This document shows, piece after piece, positions 11,939 to 27,900 of a stretch of 64,000 bases of DNA; position 1 is the stretch's first letter; each line of letters begins with the position of its first letter. The translations under genes were made by a program, and so were the position numbers. The stretch lies in NCBI RefSeq assembly GCF_037325665.1, contig NC_090246.1, positions 92,363,280 through 92,427,279 of the forward strand, read 5' to 3'. The notes beneath the pieces are model-generated. The model ran no database searches, was not told the origin of the DNA, and saw only the letters and a list, made by a program, of their open reading frames with translations. This stretch comes from Littorina saxatilis. Its lineage: Eukaryota > Mollusca > Gastropoda > Littorinimorpha > Littorinidae.

Positions 11939-12415
11939 TCTATATATATGTACGACTTGTGTCTGTCTGTCTGTCTGTGCGCGATGCGCGGCCAAAGTTC
12001 TCGACGGATCTGCTTCAAATTTGGTGGGCTTATTCAGAGAAACCCCGGACACAACCTCATCGATGAGATATTTCAACACGTGCTCTCAGCGCGCAGCGCT
12101 GAACCGATTTTGGTTTTTCTGTTCATTTCACCATTCCCAGTAACTCTTTCTTATCTTCTCCAGTGTTTTGCGTTTATCTCCCTTCCTTCGTGTGGCGTCA
12201 ATCCATATTCTCGTTACTACGTTACTATTTTTAGAAGGTCACTGCACGTTACTATTTTTAGAAGGTCTCCAGTGTTTTGCGCGTTTATCTTCTTTCCTTC
12301 GTGCGCCGGCAAAGCCGGCGTACACCCGGCACAGCCGGGTCCCAGGCGCAGCCTGGTATTCGGCTCTACTTCTTCCCGGCAAAGCCGGTACCCGGCGAAG
12401 CGGGTAATCATCTAG
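11939..12415 (+). mobile_element. Short non-autonomous Helitron
   Basis: The 5' end starts TCTATATATATG and runs into the GTCTGTCTGTCTG and GCGCGATGCGCGGCC words seen in many invertebrate Helitrons. The 3' end has stacked GC-rich hairpins (CCGGCAAAGCCGG, CCAGGCGCAGCCTGG, CCCGGCGAAGCGGG) and stops at CTAG 12412-12415. The insertion is between A (11938) and T (12416), the classic Helitron target, without target duplication. At 477 bp it encodes no Rep-helicase. Confidence 0.88.
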
Positions 12416-12556
12416 TATATATATACGGATTAAAAGGCTAATTTCCCATTCATATAGCCGCATGGCAGTCACTGAGTCAGATGTCCTGTCGTTTTAAACT
12501 GAGCGCGGTCATTCGACTCATTGTCCGATAAGAACTCCATTCCTTCGGACAGCGCA

Positions 12557-12685
12557 ATATTCGTTAATTTTCCTTTCAAGTTACTTTATCTTTAAAAAGC
12601 GACCGAGCGCTCTCGTGTACATGTGCACTGAAGGGGAGGAGTGGGGTGTCAGTAGGGAAACAGTACTGATCCGGGACCTTGTTCT
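12557..12685 (+). repeat. 130-bp direct repeat, copy 2
   Basis: Second copy of the block at 11606-11735. Immediately downstream (about 12691-12770) is an old SINE fragment with TTCATGGGCTGAAACTCCC. Confidence 0.8.
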
Positions 12686-12689
12686 TTAT

Positions 12690-13440
12690 TATTCATGGGC
12701 TGAAACTCCCACGTTCACTCATATGTTTAGGTTGCCAGGCGGATGGACCAGGATTTGAACTTCCCAACATGATTTGCAGCTGTTAAAGGTACACCTCTGA
12801 AACCTACATCTAGTACATGTGACAACATCGTCTTCACCTCACTTGTACAGGTTGTCGGGTTGTATTATAATGCACATTATCATGATTATGCCTTGGCAGA
12901 TCTATTATAACTACCTCAAACTTGACTTATCTGATGAATATCATTCATTTATCAATAACACTTATCCAATTACAGTTCTTCACATTGGGTGATTTTCATT
13001 ACAGAACACTTCAAAAGAATGCACAACCTCAGAAATCATTCTTGATCTGCAATGTTTTATCATTGAATTTGAACTTGATCATGAAATGGATGTTCTATTT
13101 AGACTATTATTGACCTGCAGATTCTAATTGCGCAGCTGCACCAGCACAGTCGCAACCGTGCATGGCTATTTTTTTTCAAGATTGAGAAGCAAAATTCAGT
13201 CAGGATTACCTTGCTCAAGTGCCAGAGATCATAAATGCACGAAGCATACTGAAATTATCGCTGTCAAGGGTCTGACCGTCCCCAAACAAGTCGATAAAGG
13301 GGAATAACTACTTTCTTTATTCCGGTTGTAGTAGACATTGGCTGATATATTTAGTTTATTGTTGTAGCAGCCAATCGCGCGTTTTGTACCAAACATGTTC
13401 TTGCAAATAGTCTGTCATGCGCGTTTCCATCTTCCGCCGT
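12690..13440. other. Intergenic stretch upstream of PCNA, no gene seen
   Basis: Apart from a SINE remnant at its left end, this stretch holds no frame resembling a protein and no long repeat. The missing 5' UTR exon of MICU1 (minus strand) is expected somewhere between 11085 and about 13450. A weak donor-like site (CAAG|gtaatc on the minus strand at 13209) was seen but is not convincing. Confidence 0.4.
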
Positions 13441-13443
13441 TTC

Positions 13444-13505
13444 AACCAATCATCTTGGCAGGCTAGGCTAAATTCCCGCCATTTGTAATGTATTTTGCGC
13501 GGGAG
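13444..13505 (+). promoter_or_regulatory. PCNA promoter: CCAAT box and two E2F-like sites
   Basis: About 150-210 bp before the PCNA ATG are AACCAAT (13444-13450), ATTCCCGCCATTT (about 13472-13484) and ATTTTGCGCGGGA (about 13492-13504). A further AGCCAATCGCGCG lies upstream near 13368. TTCCCGCC and TTTGCGCGGG match the E2F consensus. S-phase control of PCNA by E2F is well known in animals, so this arrangement is expected for the gene. No TATA box was seen. Confidence 0.6.
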
Positions 13506-13621
13506 TGACTGTGTTCCCAAAGAAAGACGCGCGCTTGTCAGCAGATTTGTCCGTCTAGAAAAAGAAGCTGATTGTGAACAGCGTACCAGTCTACGTTGAA
13601 ACGCCTGTGATCATATTTTAA

Positions 13622-18202
<4,581 letters not shown>

Positions 18203-18415
18203 TACATACCACCAGCAGACTCGACACAAACATTATTACATACATCTACCATCCAGACATTCTAAAATATGTGGAGTGCTATGACCATAAAATGAACTCA
18301 GTAGGGAACTTGTGTTTTTCTTGAGAATTGCCAATATGGCATGTGAATTAGTTATTTTCTGTCGATATTTTTACCTCATTGAATGACATCTGTACAAATT
18401 GATGACTGATGCTGA

Positions 18416-18421
18416 ATTAAA
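18416..18421 (+). terminator. PCNA poly(A) signal (ATTAAA)
   Basis: ATTAAA lies 214 nt after the PCNA stop codon; the T-rich sequence downstream would fit a cleavage region. The second ATTGAAAT further on (about 18564) is a weaker alternative. Confidence 0.45.
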
Positions 18422-18991
18422 ATAGTTCGCATTAATTGCTTGGGTGTTGGTTCTTAATGGGTTTACTGTGTGTCTGATCTGGTGTGCATGTAATTTTTGT
18501 AAATTTGTCTCCCTCGCTGTATGTGATGTTGGTGCTTATGTGCACAAATTGTCTGGATGCTGAATTGAAATACTTAGACTGGGGTGCTACCTGGGCAAGC
18601 TTTCATCCTATTCTGTATGTGCCTTTTCTTTAAATTCAGGCCTAGGGAGTACTGAGTAAACCTAGTTTCTTGGCTAAAAGACCAGATGTTGCTTCCCTTA
18701 GACCATTAGCATAATGAGCAACAGCATCTTTTTTTGAAGTGATGCAGTAAGAATGAAGACGTGCCCACTAGCACTGAGTAAGTCAGTGATGAAAATTCAG
18801 CACTTCTATTTAACTTTCCATTGGCTTCAAAAGAAAAGGCAGCTAAGATATAGTTTTGAATGAATAATTGGGCTCGGTACAGAAATCCTGTATTTATTCA
18901 TGGAAGACTTCCAAAATCTAACAAGTAGTATTTCTATTTGACCCAGAGATTTATCTGGTAGAACAGCACTTGCTGTGTACATTTTATGATC

Positions 18992-19295
18992 TAAGGCACA
19001 CAAAAAAAATAGGTGTGGTTACGGTAACATAGCCCAAAAAAATAGGGTAGGAAGGTGGGCAATCACTTTTTTTTTTTTTACTTTTTTTTCCTAATATGTA
19101 CAAATTAAACCTACTTGACAGGGAAATAAGTGTGCGACTCGGGCGCTTTCGCTTTCATTGCGTTTTCTGCACGCGTTTTCATTTTTTTTCTCTTTTTTTT
19201 GTGTGACAAATGTAATAATAAGTTATAGGGTCGGCCCCTAAAAATAGGGGTAGGTCGGGTTACCGTAACCACACCTATTTTTTTTTTAGGCCTAA
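18992..19295 (-). mobile_element. MITE family A, copy 3
   Basis: Starts AAAAAATAGGTGTGGTTACGG and ends CCGTAACCACACC, T-run, AGGCCTAA. Same orientation as copy 1. Confidence 0.87.
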
Positions 19296-20183
19296 TGAGC
19301 AGGCAATTACTACATTTATGATTATGCTCATCACCAAAGGCTGTAGCGCCAACTCGATAATTGACATGCTGTTATAGCTGTGGAAGAAAGCATACGTGTA
19401 TACAAAGCCAATAGTGTTCGGTATTGGTCTACAGTTCAATAATTCTACTTGGTGACTTGACAAATTTAGTAGCCGACTGCCTGGGGTGCTGGCTAAAGGC
19501 AAGAGAGAAACCGATTATAAGAGCTGATGTCGACAGCTATTGAAAGACAGACTCTCTATTGTTCTCAGGGGTGACTAACTACAATCATTCAAGTTTCAGT
19601 TGCTCAATACAGTTGAAAAGTGCACAGATATCGGTGCCTTGCACATACATCTGCATGACTTTTCACCCTCTGTCCTTCGGGTGTTTCTTTTCCTTTTAGG
19701 CAGAGGTGCAGGCAGTGAGTGTCTCGGTAGTGTATAATACCCCATGGAATCATGTAAATAAGGTTAGCTCATGCTTGCTGCAGGCAGGCTTTGTTCAATT
19801 CATTCTCACTTTGTTTTGAAGCATTTCCACACTCAAACATAAACAATGATAGAAGTCTTGTTTGACATATAATTTAATTGACAAAAAACACCGCATTATT
19901 ATTGTGCTAATACTTGCTACAATGCAACAAAGACAAGGATGGGTGCATTTTTTATCACCTTGAATGGTCATACTGGAAATCCTGCTGGGCAAGTGTAACT
20001 AGCAATGAACAACACAGCCCCGTCCCAACACAAACAAAATCACAAGGCAACTTTATAACAAAATTACCAATACCCAATCAACTGTATTATGATATGAGTG
20101 CAGGCTTAGCATGGCCTACGGCAGTAACTGCCCAGAAATATGCCCACAGCTGAATAAGAATGAGGAATAAAGCAGTATCATTT

Positions 20184-20270
20184 GACCTGTACTACTAATC
20201 TAAGCTTATGGACACTGAACACATACAGTATGTGTTCAGTGTCCATAAGCTTAGATTAGTAGTACAGGTC
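20184..20270. repeat. Perfect 87-bp palindrome (42-bp arms, 3-nt loop)
   Basis: Bases 20184-20225 (GACCTGTACTACTAATC ... ACACATA) are the exact reverse complement of 20229-20270, separated by CAG. It resembles none of the MITE families here. Perfect arms imply recent origin, gene conversion, or a foldback artefact. Confidence 0.92.
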
Positions 20271-20823
20271 ATCAATTCAACATAACACAACAGTATGGAC
20301 ACTGTACTGCTAAAATATATATAAATTAAAATGAATTTGGAAAAGGTCTTTTCCTCTATTCAGCGCACTTGACTCGTAGAGGATTACAGCAACGCAAGCC
20401 TTCTGGAGATGCACATTATATGAATCGCATTAGCAACAGGTACCTTTTCACCTCGTCTTTCATTCCAGCCTCCCAAATAAGGGACAATACAAAATCAGAC
20501 ACTGATAATTCCTTTGGCAAAAAAATATGTTTGTTTCCGCTAAAGAGAAGAATAACCTCGCTTGCAAAGTCTGCAAAATTGAAATTTGTTCTTTTTAATA
20601 AAAACATTCTTGAAAGGAAAAGAAATATTCCGGGGTCGGGAGGAAAAAAATAGGGTTGATCAGGACACCGGAAACAAGGAACTTTTTTTGTGTGTGTGTG
20701 TGTGTGTCTAATCTTGAGCACCACTACTAGTCAACAGGTGTTTATCACAACATCAACAACTTTGAGAAATAAGTAGAGCTTGATTGACTTTTTCATACAA
20801 TATATATATATAAACATTCTTGA

Positions 20824-20829
20824 TTTAAT
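20824..20829 (-). terminator. Possible TMA16 poly(A) signal
   Basis: On the minus strand this reads ATTAAA, about 80 nt after the TMA16 stop at 20909. It is the closest canonical-type signal seen. Confidence 0.35.
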
Positions 20830-20908
20830 ATCCTGCCAGTATGAGTCACCATGTGAACATGAAAATAAACAAGACAGACAGTAAAACAATAGTTCACGTT
20901 CTTGTCTC

Positions 20909-21493
20909 TTAGGTTAAATCAGAAGCTGAGGTGGTTGCATGTTCAGTGTCTGCATCTTCTTCCACTTGTTCTGAAACCTGACTGGCATCAACTGTCTTCT
21001 GTTTTTCTTGATCGCGTACACTTATCTTCTTCATCTTGAAATTCTGCACATATTTCATCTCGCCATCCCAGAGTCTGAAATTGAATAAATTGTCCCTGTT
21101 CATCAGGTCAGGAACCTCTATCCCCATACTCTCAAACTCGTCTTTCTCCATGTCCGTTGTGAAGTTGATAGCGGCTAAGCGAGCTGCGTGTTGTTTGTTG
21201 GTCTTTCTGGCACCGACGCTGTGAACAATTGCGATCTGATCAAGCTCCTCGTCGAACCGATGTCGAAACTGGTCGATCATCTCCAGAAGATCAGTCTTCG
21301 TGTAGGAGGTACGGTCGTCCAGGCGATCGTGAAACCATTGGAGTTTCTCAGCAAGGATGTCGAGTCGAGAGGAACGTTCCTGCCTGCCATGGTCGACTCT
21401 GTGTTTGTGAAGAAGTCTGCGTTCTTCTTTCATAGCCTTTCGGCTGTACGGATGCATTACCTTCTCAGTTTTGTTCTTCTTTGTCTTCGGCAT
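20909..21493 (-). CDS. TMA16: Translation machinery-associated protein 16 (TMA16), intronless
   Basis: TMA16 is a nuclear factor that binds pre-60S particles during large ribosomal subunit assembly. The single uninterrupted frame of 194 residues begins MPKTKKNKTEKVMHPYSRKA, then KEERRLLHKHRVDHGRQERS and KLQWFHDRLDD, followed by LLEMIDQFRHRFDEELDQI and GIEVPDLMNRDNLFNFRLWD. All are in the order seen in animal TMA16; the human protein is about 203 residues. The acidic Gln/Glu-rich tail is variable in the family. The start is the first Met of the conserved basic N-terminus. The gene is head to head with MRPL12, their ATGs 448 bp apart. An intronless copy could be an old retrocopy, but the intact frame and promoter context favour the functional gene. 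Confidence 0.93.
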   Translation of the reverse strand: MPKTKKNKTEKVMHPYSRKAMKEERRLLHKHRVDHGRQERSSRLDILAEKLQWFHDRLDDRTSYTKTDLLEMIDQFRHRFDEELDQIAIVHSVGARKTNKQHAARLAAINFTTDMEKDEFESMGIEVPDLMNRDNLFNFRLWDGEMKYVQNFKMKKISVRDQEKQKTVDASQVSEQVEEDADTEHATTSASDLT

Positions 21494-21941
21494 GTTGAGG
21501 CTGTGGTATTAAAACGTAGGTTTGTCTCACTAAGACACAAGGCTCAGTCAGACCAGTTGGTCTGGAGCTTTTTAATGTGAAGGGAAGGCAACGCACGTGT
21601 GTTTAAACCGGAAGTCTTCAGTTCATGTTTGTTTACACACAATGAGAAAATACGATATTGAAATTTCTTTCGTTTGACGAGTTGTATCGCAAAAACAAAA
21701 AGTTTTGAATTCTGCGAAAATTGGTCGGACTATTTCTGTTTAATATTAGAGGAAAGATAATATGACCATGAGGTGGGTAAAGTAGCAAACAATCATTTTT
21801 GTTTAATTCTCAGTTGGTTTCTTTTCCTATATGGTGCAAAGCATGGTTGTGGGAGACTCGTGTGTGGATGAACCTTTTCATAACCTCTGAGTATTCATTT
21901 TGATCATTTTACAACACACGCTTTGCGCCTTTTCAAAATCA
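21494..21941. promoter_or_regulatory. Shared TMA16-MRPL12 bidirectional promoter region
   Basis: These 448 bp separate the divergent start codons of TMA16 (minus) and MRPL12 (plus). They include an E-box CACGTG (21594-21599) and the ETS/NRF-2 type motif CCGGAAGT (21608-21615). ETS/GABP and Myc-type sites are common in promoters of ribosome-biogenesis and mitochondrial ribosomal genes. No TATA box was seen. Co-regulation is inferred. Confidence 0.55.
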
Positions 21942-24900
21942 ATGATGCAGTCGACAAGAAATATACTCCGTTCATCTAGAGTCATATCCAATTACTGCCG
22001 AAGGTGAGTTCAATGTTTTTGAGCACTTTATTTGTTCTTCAACTTATTTCTAAAACGTCCTTCACTTTGCTCTGAAGTGTAGATCTGTTAACACTATTGT
22101 GACTAGCACTGCCACGGCGTTTACGTCCTGCCTGCCCAAGCTTGCCACCAAGAAACTTACCAAAAATCAGTAACTGTAAAGAAATCTGTCTAGCAAGCTT
22201 GAATTAAGTGCAATCACCACCAAATTTTGTGTACTAATTCAAAAATGGATGCCCAGTTCAGTCGTGCTATTTATAAGTTTGTCACGCGATTTGTTTTAGC
22301 AAAGGGGGGTGAAAGGGGGATAATTTGTGTTTTTTAACGTTTTTTGAGTCACTTGAGAAAAAGTGACTCTATGTAATCGGTCAGTGTTAGTCTGTCCGGC
22401 CGGCCGGCCGTCCGTAGACACCACCTTAACGTTGGACTTTTCTCGGAAACTATCAAAGCGATCGGGCTCATATTTTGTTTAGTCGTGACCTCCAATGACC
22501 TCTACACTTTAACGATGGTTTCGTTGACCTTTGACCTTTTTCAAGGTCACAGGTCAGCGTCAAAGGAAAAATTAGACATTTTATATATATCTTTGACAAA
22601 GTTCATCGGATGTGATTGAAACTTTGTAGGATTATTCTTTATATCAAAGTATTTACATCTGTAGCCTTTTACGAACGTTATCAGAAAAACAAGGGAGATA
22701 ACTAGCCTTTTCTGTTCGGCAACACACAACTTAACGTTGGGCTTTTCTCGGAAACTATAAAAGTGACCGGGCTCAAATTTTATGTGAACGCGACTCATTG
22801 TGTTGTGAATAGCAATTTCTTCCTGTCCATCTGATGCCTCATATAATATTCAGAACTGCGAAAGTGACTCGATCGAGCGTTTGCTCTTCTTGTTTGTGTG
22901 TGTTTTATTTTCTACTGCTTTTTTTAAAAAGTTATTTTTTAACAGAAAGTATTATAAATAATGTTATAACCAAACAAGGTGTAAAACCTATGAATTAGCT
23001 GAAATATTGTTAACATTGTACACAGAAATAAGGAGACAGTACAAAGAAAAAAACAAGCAAATCACGCATTCACTCACAGCATCCTGACTCAAATGAAACA
23101 AAACTGTAGATCTAACACTCACCAAATGATGTCTAGGTAATCCATATTGAATATAAGTCACATTTTCACAACAAAGTACCAACTGTACACCTATGAACAA
23201 TTCCAAAAGGATTTGAAGGCTCCAGCCATCCATTGTTATCAGTGCTGCCACGCCCCCATAGCTCCTGCACGATTCCGAGATACATGTTCGTCTAGCAGTA
23301 TCACCGCCAACCATGTGTAGTTTGCCGACTCGTACTAGCAACAACGGGACTGTTTCTTCCTCACTTTCACTGCTTGTATCGCTTTCGTGAGGCGAAAACG
23401 ATACGTCCGAATCATGCTCTACGGGATCCTCTAGGTCCAACATCCGGAGAATCTCCTCCCGAGACAAGGCTCGCCTTTGATTCATTTTTTTTTCCTCAAA
23501 AACGCACACAATCAGGCGGATTTGCAAATGGCAGAAGGGGACGCCAAGTGTATCAAGGGAAACAACTCAATTTATTTGCAAGCTTCAAAAACCGGGAAGC
23601 AATCACGAGTCGTGTACCCTCTATGGCTGGTACTGAAAAATGCGCTTCCCGTCCATGGGCGTGTCAGCGCTGGTACTGATTTATCAGTGTCCCGTCGCGA
23701 AAGTGTTAAAAGACTAGGTTTTACTTCACGCAAGTCTGTGAATAAGTAGTGCTAACGGCTCCTTCCATTTTTTTAAAGGAATGCAAAAACTGAGTTCATT
23801 TGATCCTAATGCGGTTTTGTACCTGGAATTGTGTTTCAATCGGTAGTGAATGCACTGACAGGGGACATGCTCTCAGTATAATGTATTGTGTAGCAACTAA
23901 CAATGATATGGTGCGCCAAATTGATATTACTATCGTTAACTGTTATATAGGGTTTTGAAACTATCGTTAACTGTTATACAGAGTTTTGAAACTATCGTTA
24001 ACTGTTATGTAGAGTTTCGAAACTATCGTTATCTGTTAGATAGAGTTTCAGAAACACTATATAACAGCTAACGATAGTTTTATCAAAAGCGCGTCGGTAT
24101 CGTTCCCAAATGGGAAAACCCTGAAACTGCCATTGCAAAACTGTCTTTTTGCTACGAAATGTACATTTTATTAAACTAGAAACACAATTTAAAAAAACTG
24201 CAACATTAGTTATTGACCGTTCTTCTGTTGTCGTCTTCTCAAATCATTGTTGAGTTTGTTTAATATTAGCTTTATCATATCATTTGTACTTTCGGCCGTA
24301 CCGTTTTCCACGTGTGCGGTTTGAAGACGCGGAATATTCGCGGAAAAGACCATGACAGACGCACGGCTACACAAAACAGTGGGTTTTTTTTCAAAACAAA
24401 CACAAAACAACGTGACATTCCCCACGACGCGTTTTGGAAAACACTGCTGATGCTTTCGCATCGTGTTTTGGGTACTCACACTGACCGTTGCACACTGCAT
24501 GCATGCCAGCCGTATGTGTTCAAACTGACTCGCACACAGCGCGGTAGCTAGAACGGGTCAAGCTGACACTGACAAATATTTCTGTGAAAACAGGAAGCGT
24601 GCTAGCTGTAACGAAGATTTGATTACTTGATTAAACGAAGCAGCAAAATGATGGACTTATCAGACGACAGTTAGTTGAATATGATCTACTAAATGTTGAA
24701 GTAATTTAGTGCAAATTCGCTCGAACGAAACGTTCAGCAGCCATTTTGCCGGCATTGAAACATCCGACCACGCCATCGCTATTTTTAGAAACTCTATATA
24801 ACAGTTAACGATAGTAATATCACTTGCGCGCACCATGCCGCCGTTTTGCGAAACCCTCGTTATCTGTTATTCATAGTTTTAGCAATAGCGCGCACAAACG

Positions 24901-27900
24901 CGCTATTGATATAACTCTAAATAACAGTTAACGATAGTTTCGAAACTCTATTTAACAGTTAACGATAGTTTCGAAACTCTTTATCAATCAATCAATGACG
25001 CTTATATCGCGCATATTCCGTGGGTACAGTTCTAGGCGCTCTGCAGTGATGCCGTGTGAGATGAAATTTTATACGGCTAGTAGATTGCAGCCATTTCGGC
25101 GCATATTTACCTTTCACGGCCTATTATTCCAAGTCACACGGGTATAGGTAGACAATTATTAACTGTGCCTAAGCAATCATTTTGCCAGGAAAGACCCTTT
25201 TGTCAATCGTGGGATCTTTAACGTGCACACCCAATGTAGTGTACACGGGGGGAGGGTTCGGACACCGAAGAGAGTCTGCACACAAAGTTGACTCTGAAAT
25301 AAATTTCCGCCGAACCTGGGATCGAACTCACGCTGACAGCGGCCAACTGAATACAAATCCAGCGCGCTACCAACTGAGCTATATCCCCGCCCTAACAGAT
25401 AATGATAGTTTCGAAACTCTATATAACAGTTAACGATAGTTTCAAAACCCTTTATAACTGTTAACGATAGTAATATCAATTTGGCGCACCATAATATGAC
25501 ATGGGGGTACCGGGACACAGAGTGAGAGGCGTCGGGACAACTTAAAATGTAATGCTTGCACGATAGACGGAAGATTTAATCTATATTATGAATGTGGAAG
25601 AGTAGGCTATGTTATGTCAGGCGAAAATGCATTTATAATCAAACTCAAAGTGGCTAAAGCTATACGCACTTCGAGTGTAATACAGGATCGATGGGTCTCA
25701 GTGTATACACTCCGACAATGAAAAGCTCTGTTACAAATCTGTAGCCAAAGAAATGCCCCCTAACAAGTCGTTAGGAAGTAGCCAATGAAAAAGGCAACCG
25801 ATTCACAGAGCGCGGCGCGCTGTGCAGCGCGGCGATTCACAGAGCGCGGCGTGTTGTGCAGCGCAGGGATTCCCAGAGCGCCGCTATTGCTCTTACCAGC
25901 GCAGATTGTTGACGCGCTTTATTTTTTTACATATGTATGATTATCAGCAACATTTTTAACAATTGATTGCGCCTACCTCTATTATATTATCTCAAGTGAA
26001 TCTATACACCAGTTAACAGTTCCAGCGCTTACATGGAACGAAGAAGGAACCCGAAAGAGGAGAAAAAGCAAACACTCGAAAAAAAAACGATCTGCGCATG
26101 CGTTTAAATCAACCAGAAAAACAAGAAAAATCGCGTATCTGTGTGCCCAATGTAATCCTTAGAACCTTTACACTCTTTCTTTGGACACTCAAAAGCAACT
26201 TCAGGGCTGCAAGACTACAAAATTGCACTTTCTGCAGACTGAATATACGCGTTCTAATCAACCGGGGGAAAAAAACGATCTGCGCATGCGCGAATTCCAA
26301 AATTGCTGCTGAAGTGTTAACTGGTGTTACATCGATTAACAGCGGTTCTGCGGCACTGTACTCGGATACTTGTTTAAAAATGTCATCCCAGTATAAAAAC
26401 TCAGCTGATTTCCATTTAGTAGAAGCCATTGCAATGACATGTAGTGATACGACTGCCAAGTATTCAAGGCCGGAACTTCGGCGCGTTTTACATCCGCGCA
26501 AAGATATGTATGGTGAACTCAGTTGAAAGAGTGAGAGAGCGAGAATGGAGCTCTGTTTTTCGTTTTATTGAGTTTTATTTCTCAAATAGATTAGATAGAT
26601 GTAGCTGTTGTAAACTTTGCGATTGTGAAAAAAAATGTAACAGCAGAATACATCGCGCGTCGTGAATTGCAGCGCTCCTCGTAGCGCCGCGCGTTGTAAA
26701 TCGCAACGCTGCACAACGCGCCGCGCGCTGTGAATCCACTTTGAATGAAAAATCAGTCTTAACGTATGGACTTCCGCTGTCTCTTTTTCGGAGTGCAAGG
26801 AAGGGTTGACAAATAATGTATACACATTCACATAGAATACACCCGTTTCTAGGTCGATACACACTCCAAGTGTGTTCCGAACTCCGACATTAAACTGCCG
26901 TGAAGCATCGGTTTTGTGTGTTTGTTTGTTTTTGGTTGTGTTTGTTCCCAGCGTACTCCGATACCATGAATCGAAAGTGAAGCGTTCCTTCGCAAAATTG
27001 CGTCGAATGACGCTCTGAGTGTTGATGCGGTTCAGTGTCTGGTCTTTTAAGTACACCTCGAGAATGTAAGCTACGTTACAGCAAAGGCCGTGCAGCATCA
27101 GATTGTTTTCGTTTCTGTGTACTCTTATAATCAACTGCTCTGCGTTCCTATCGCAAAGTGGTTGCAAATGGCAAATTCGCTTCGCGACCAGAAGTTAACG
27201 CCGGAGTGTATACAAGATCCTGACCCCTGTATACACTCCGAGTGTGCATATAGCCAGTGCAAATCAAAGTAGCTGAATAGCAACTTCATGAGTGCCCAAT
27301 CAGTCATTGACACAACCGATGAGTATGGTGAGTTGAAATATATTGTTCAGGCACTCTCTCCCACCCATCCAAAGTTTATTTGTAGCATTGTCAAAGAGCA
27401 TCTGACCTTTGTCACATTTGCGATGGTAAACACATGAACACAACCGCGATGCATGCATGAATTTGAATACCACCACCACCACCTAGACCAAGTTACTTAT
27501 CGATAAATTTGCATTTGAATTACCTAATTTTTTCCATTCTGTTTGCAGGCTGGCATTGAAACATCAGTTACAAAAATCCTGCCAGTGCATTTGCACCAGT
27601 AGGTTATACAGTACCGCCATCCTACCACAACCACACGCTGAAGGAGATGACAAAATGTATGCACCCAAAATTGAGAAGATTGTTCAAGATATTAGTCAGC
27701 TGTCCTTGCTAGAAGTGGCAGACCTGAACGAGCTTCTGAAGGTAACTCCTTTACTGCTTTACACTTTGTTTGTGTACAGATGGATTTATCAAATTATAGA
27801 TAAGGGTTGGGGTGCTGATGAGTTTCTGTGTGAATAACTTTATTTGAATGTATCTGTCATGTGTGTGAATTTCGTTAGCTGGATGAAAATATATGCAGTA

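Larger units (their letters stand above)
18440..20820. other. Convergent intergenic region between PCNA and TMA16
   Basis: No host gene was recognised. It contains MITE family A copy 3 (18992-19295), the perfect palindrome at 20184-20270, and a (TG)n run near 20684-20707. The short frames here have no family resemblance. Confidence 0.6.

Noticed and set aside
24312-24551. 79-residue plus-strand frame with Cys/His residues
   Set aside because: It lies in the centre of the foldback element, has no recognisable finger spacing, and has a comparable open frame on the other strand.
27289-27328. ATGAGTGCCC...TATG|gtgagt as a first exon of MRPL12
   Set aside because: Donor is good but it leaves the wrong phase for exon 2, giving an immediate stop; 21942-22003 fits the phase.
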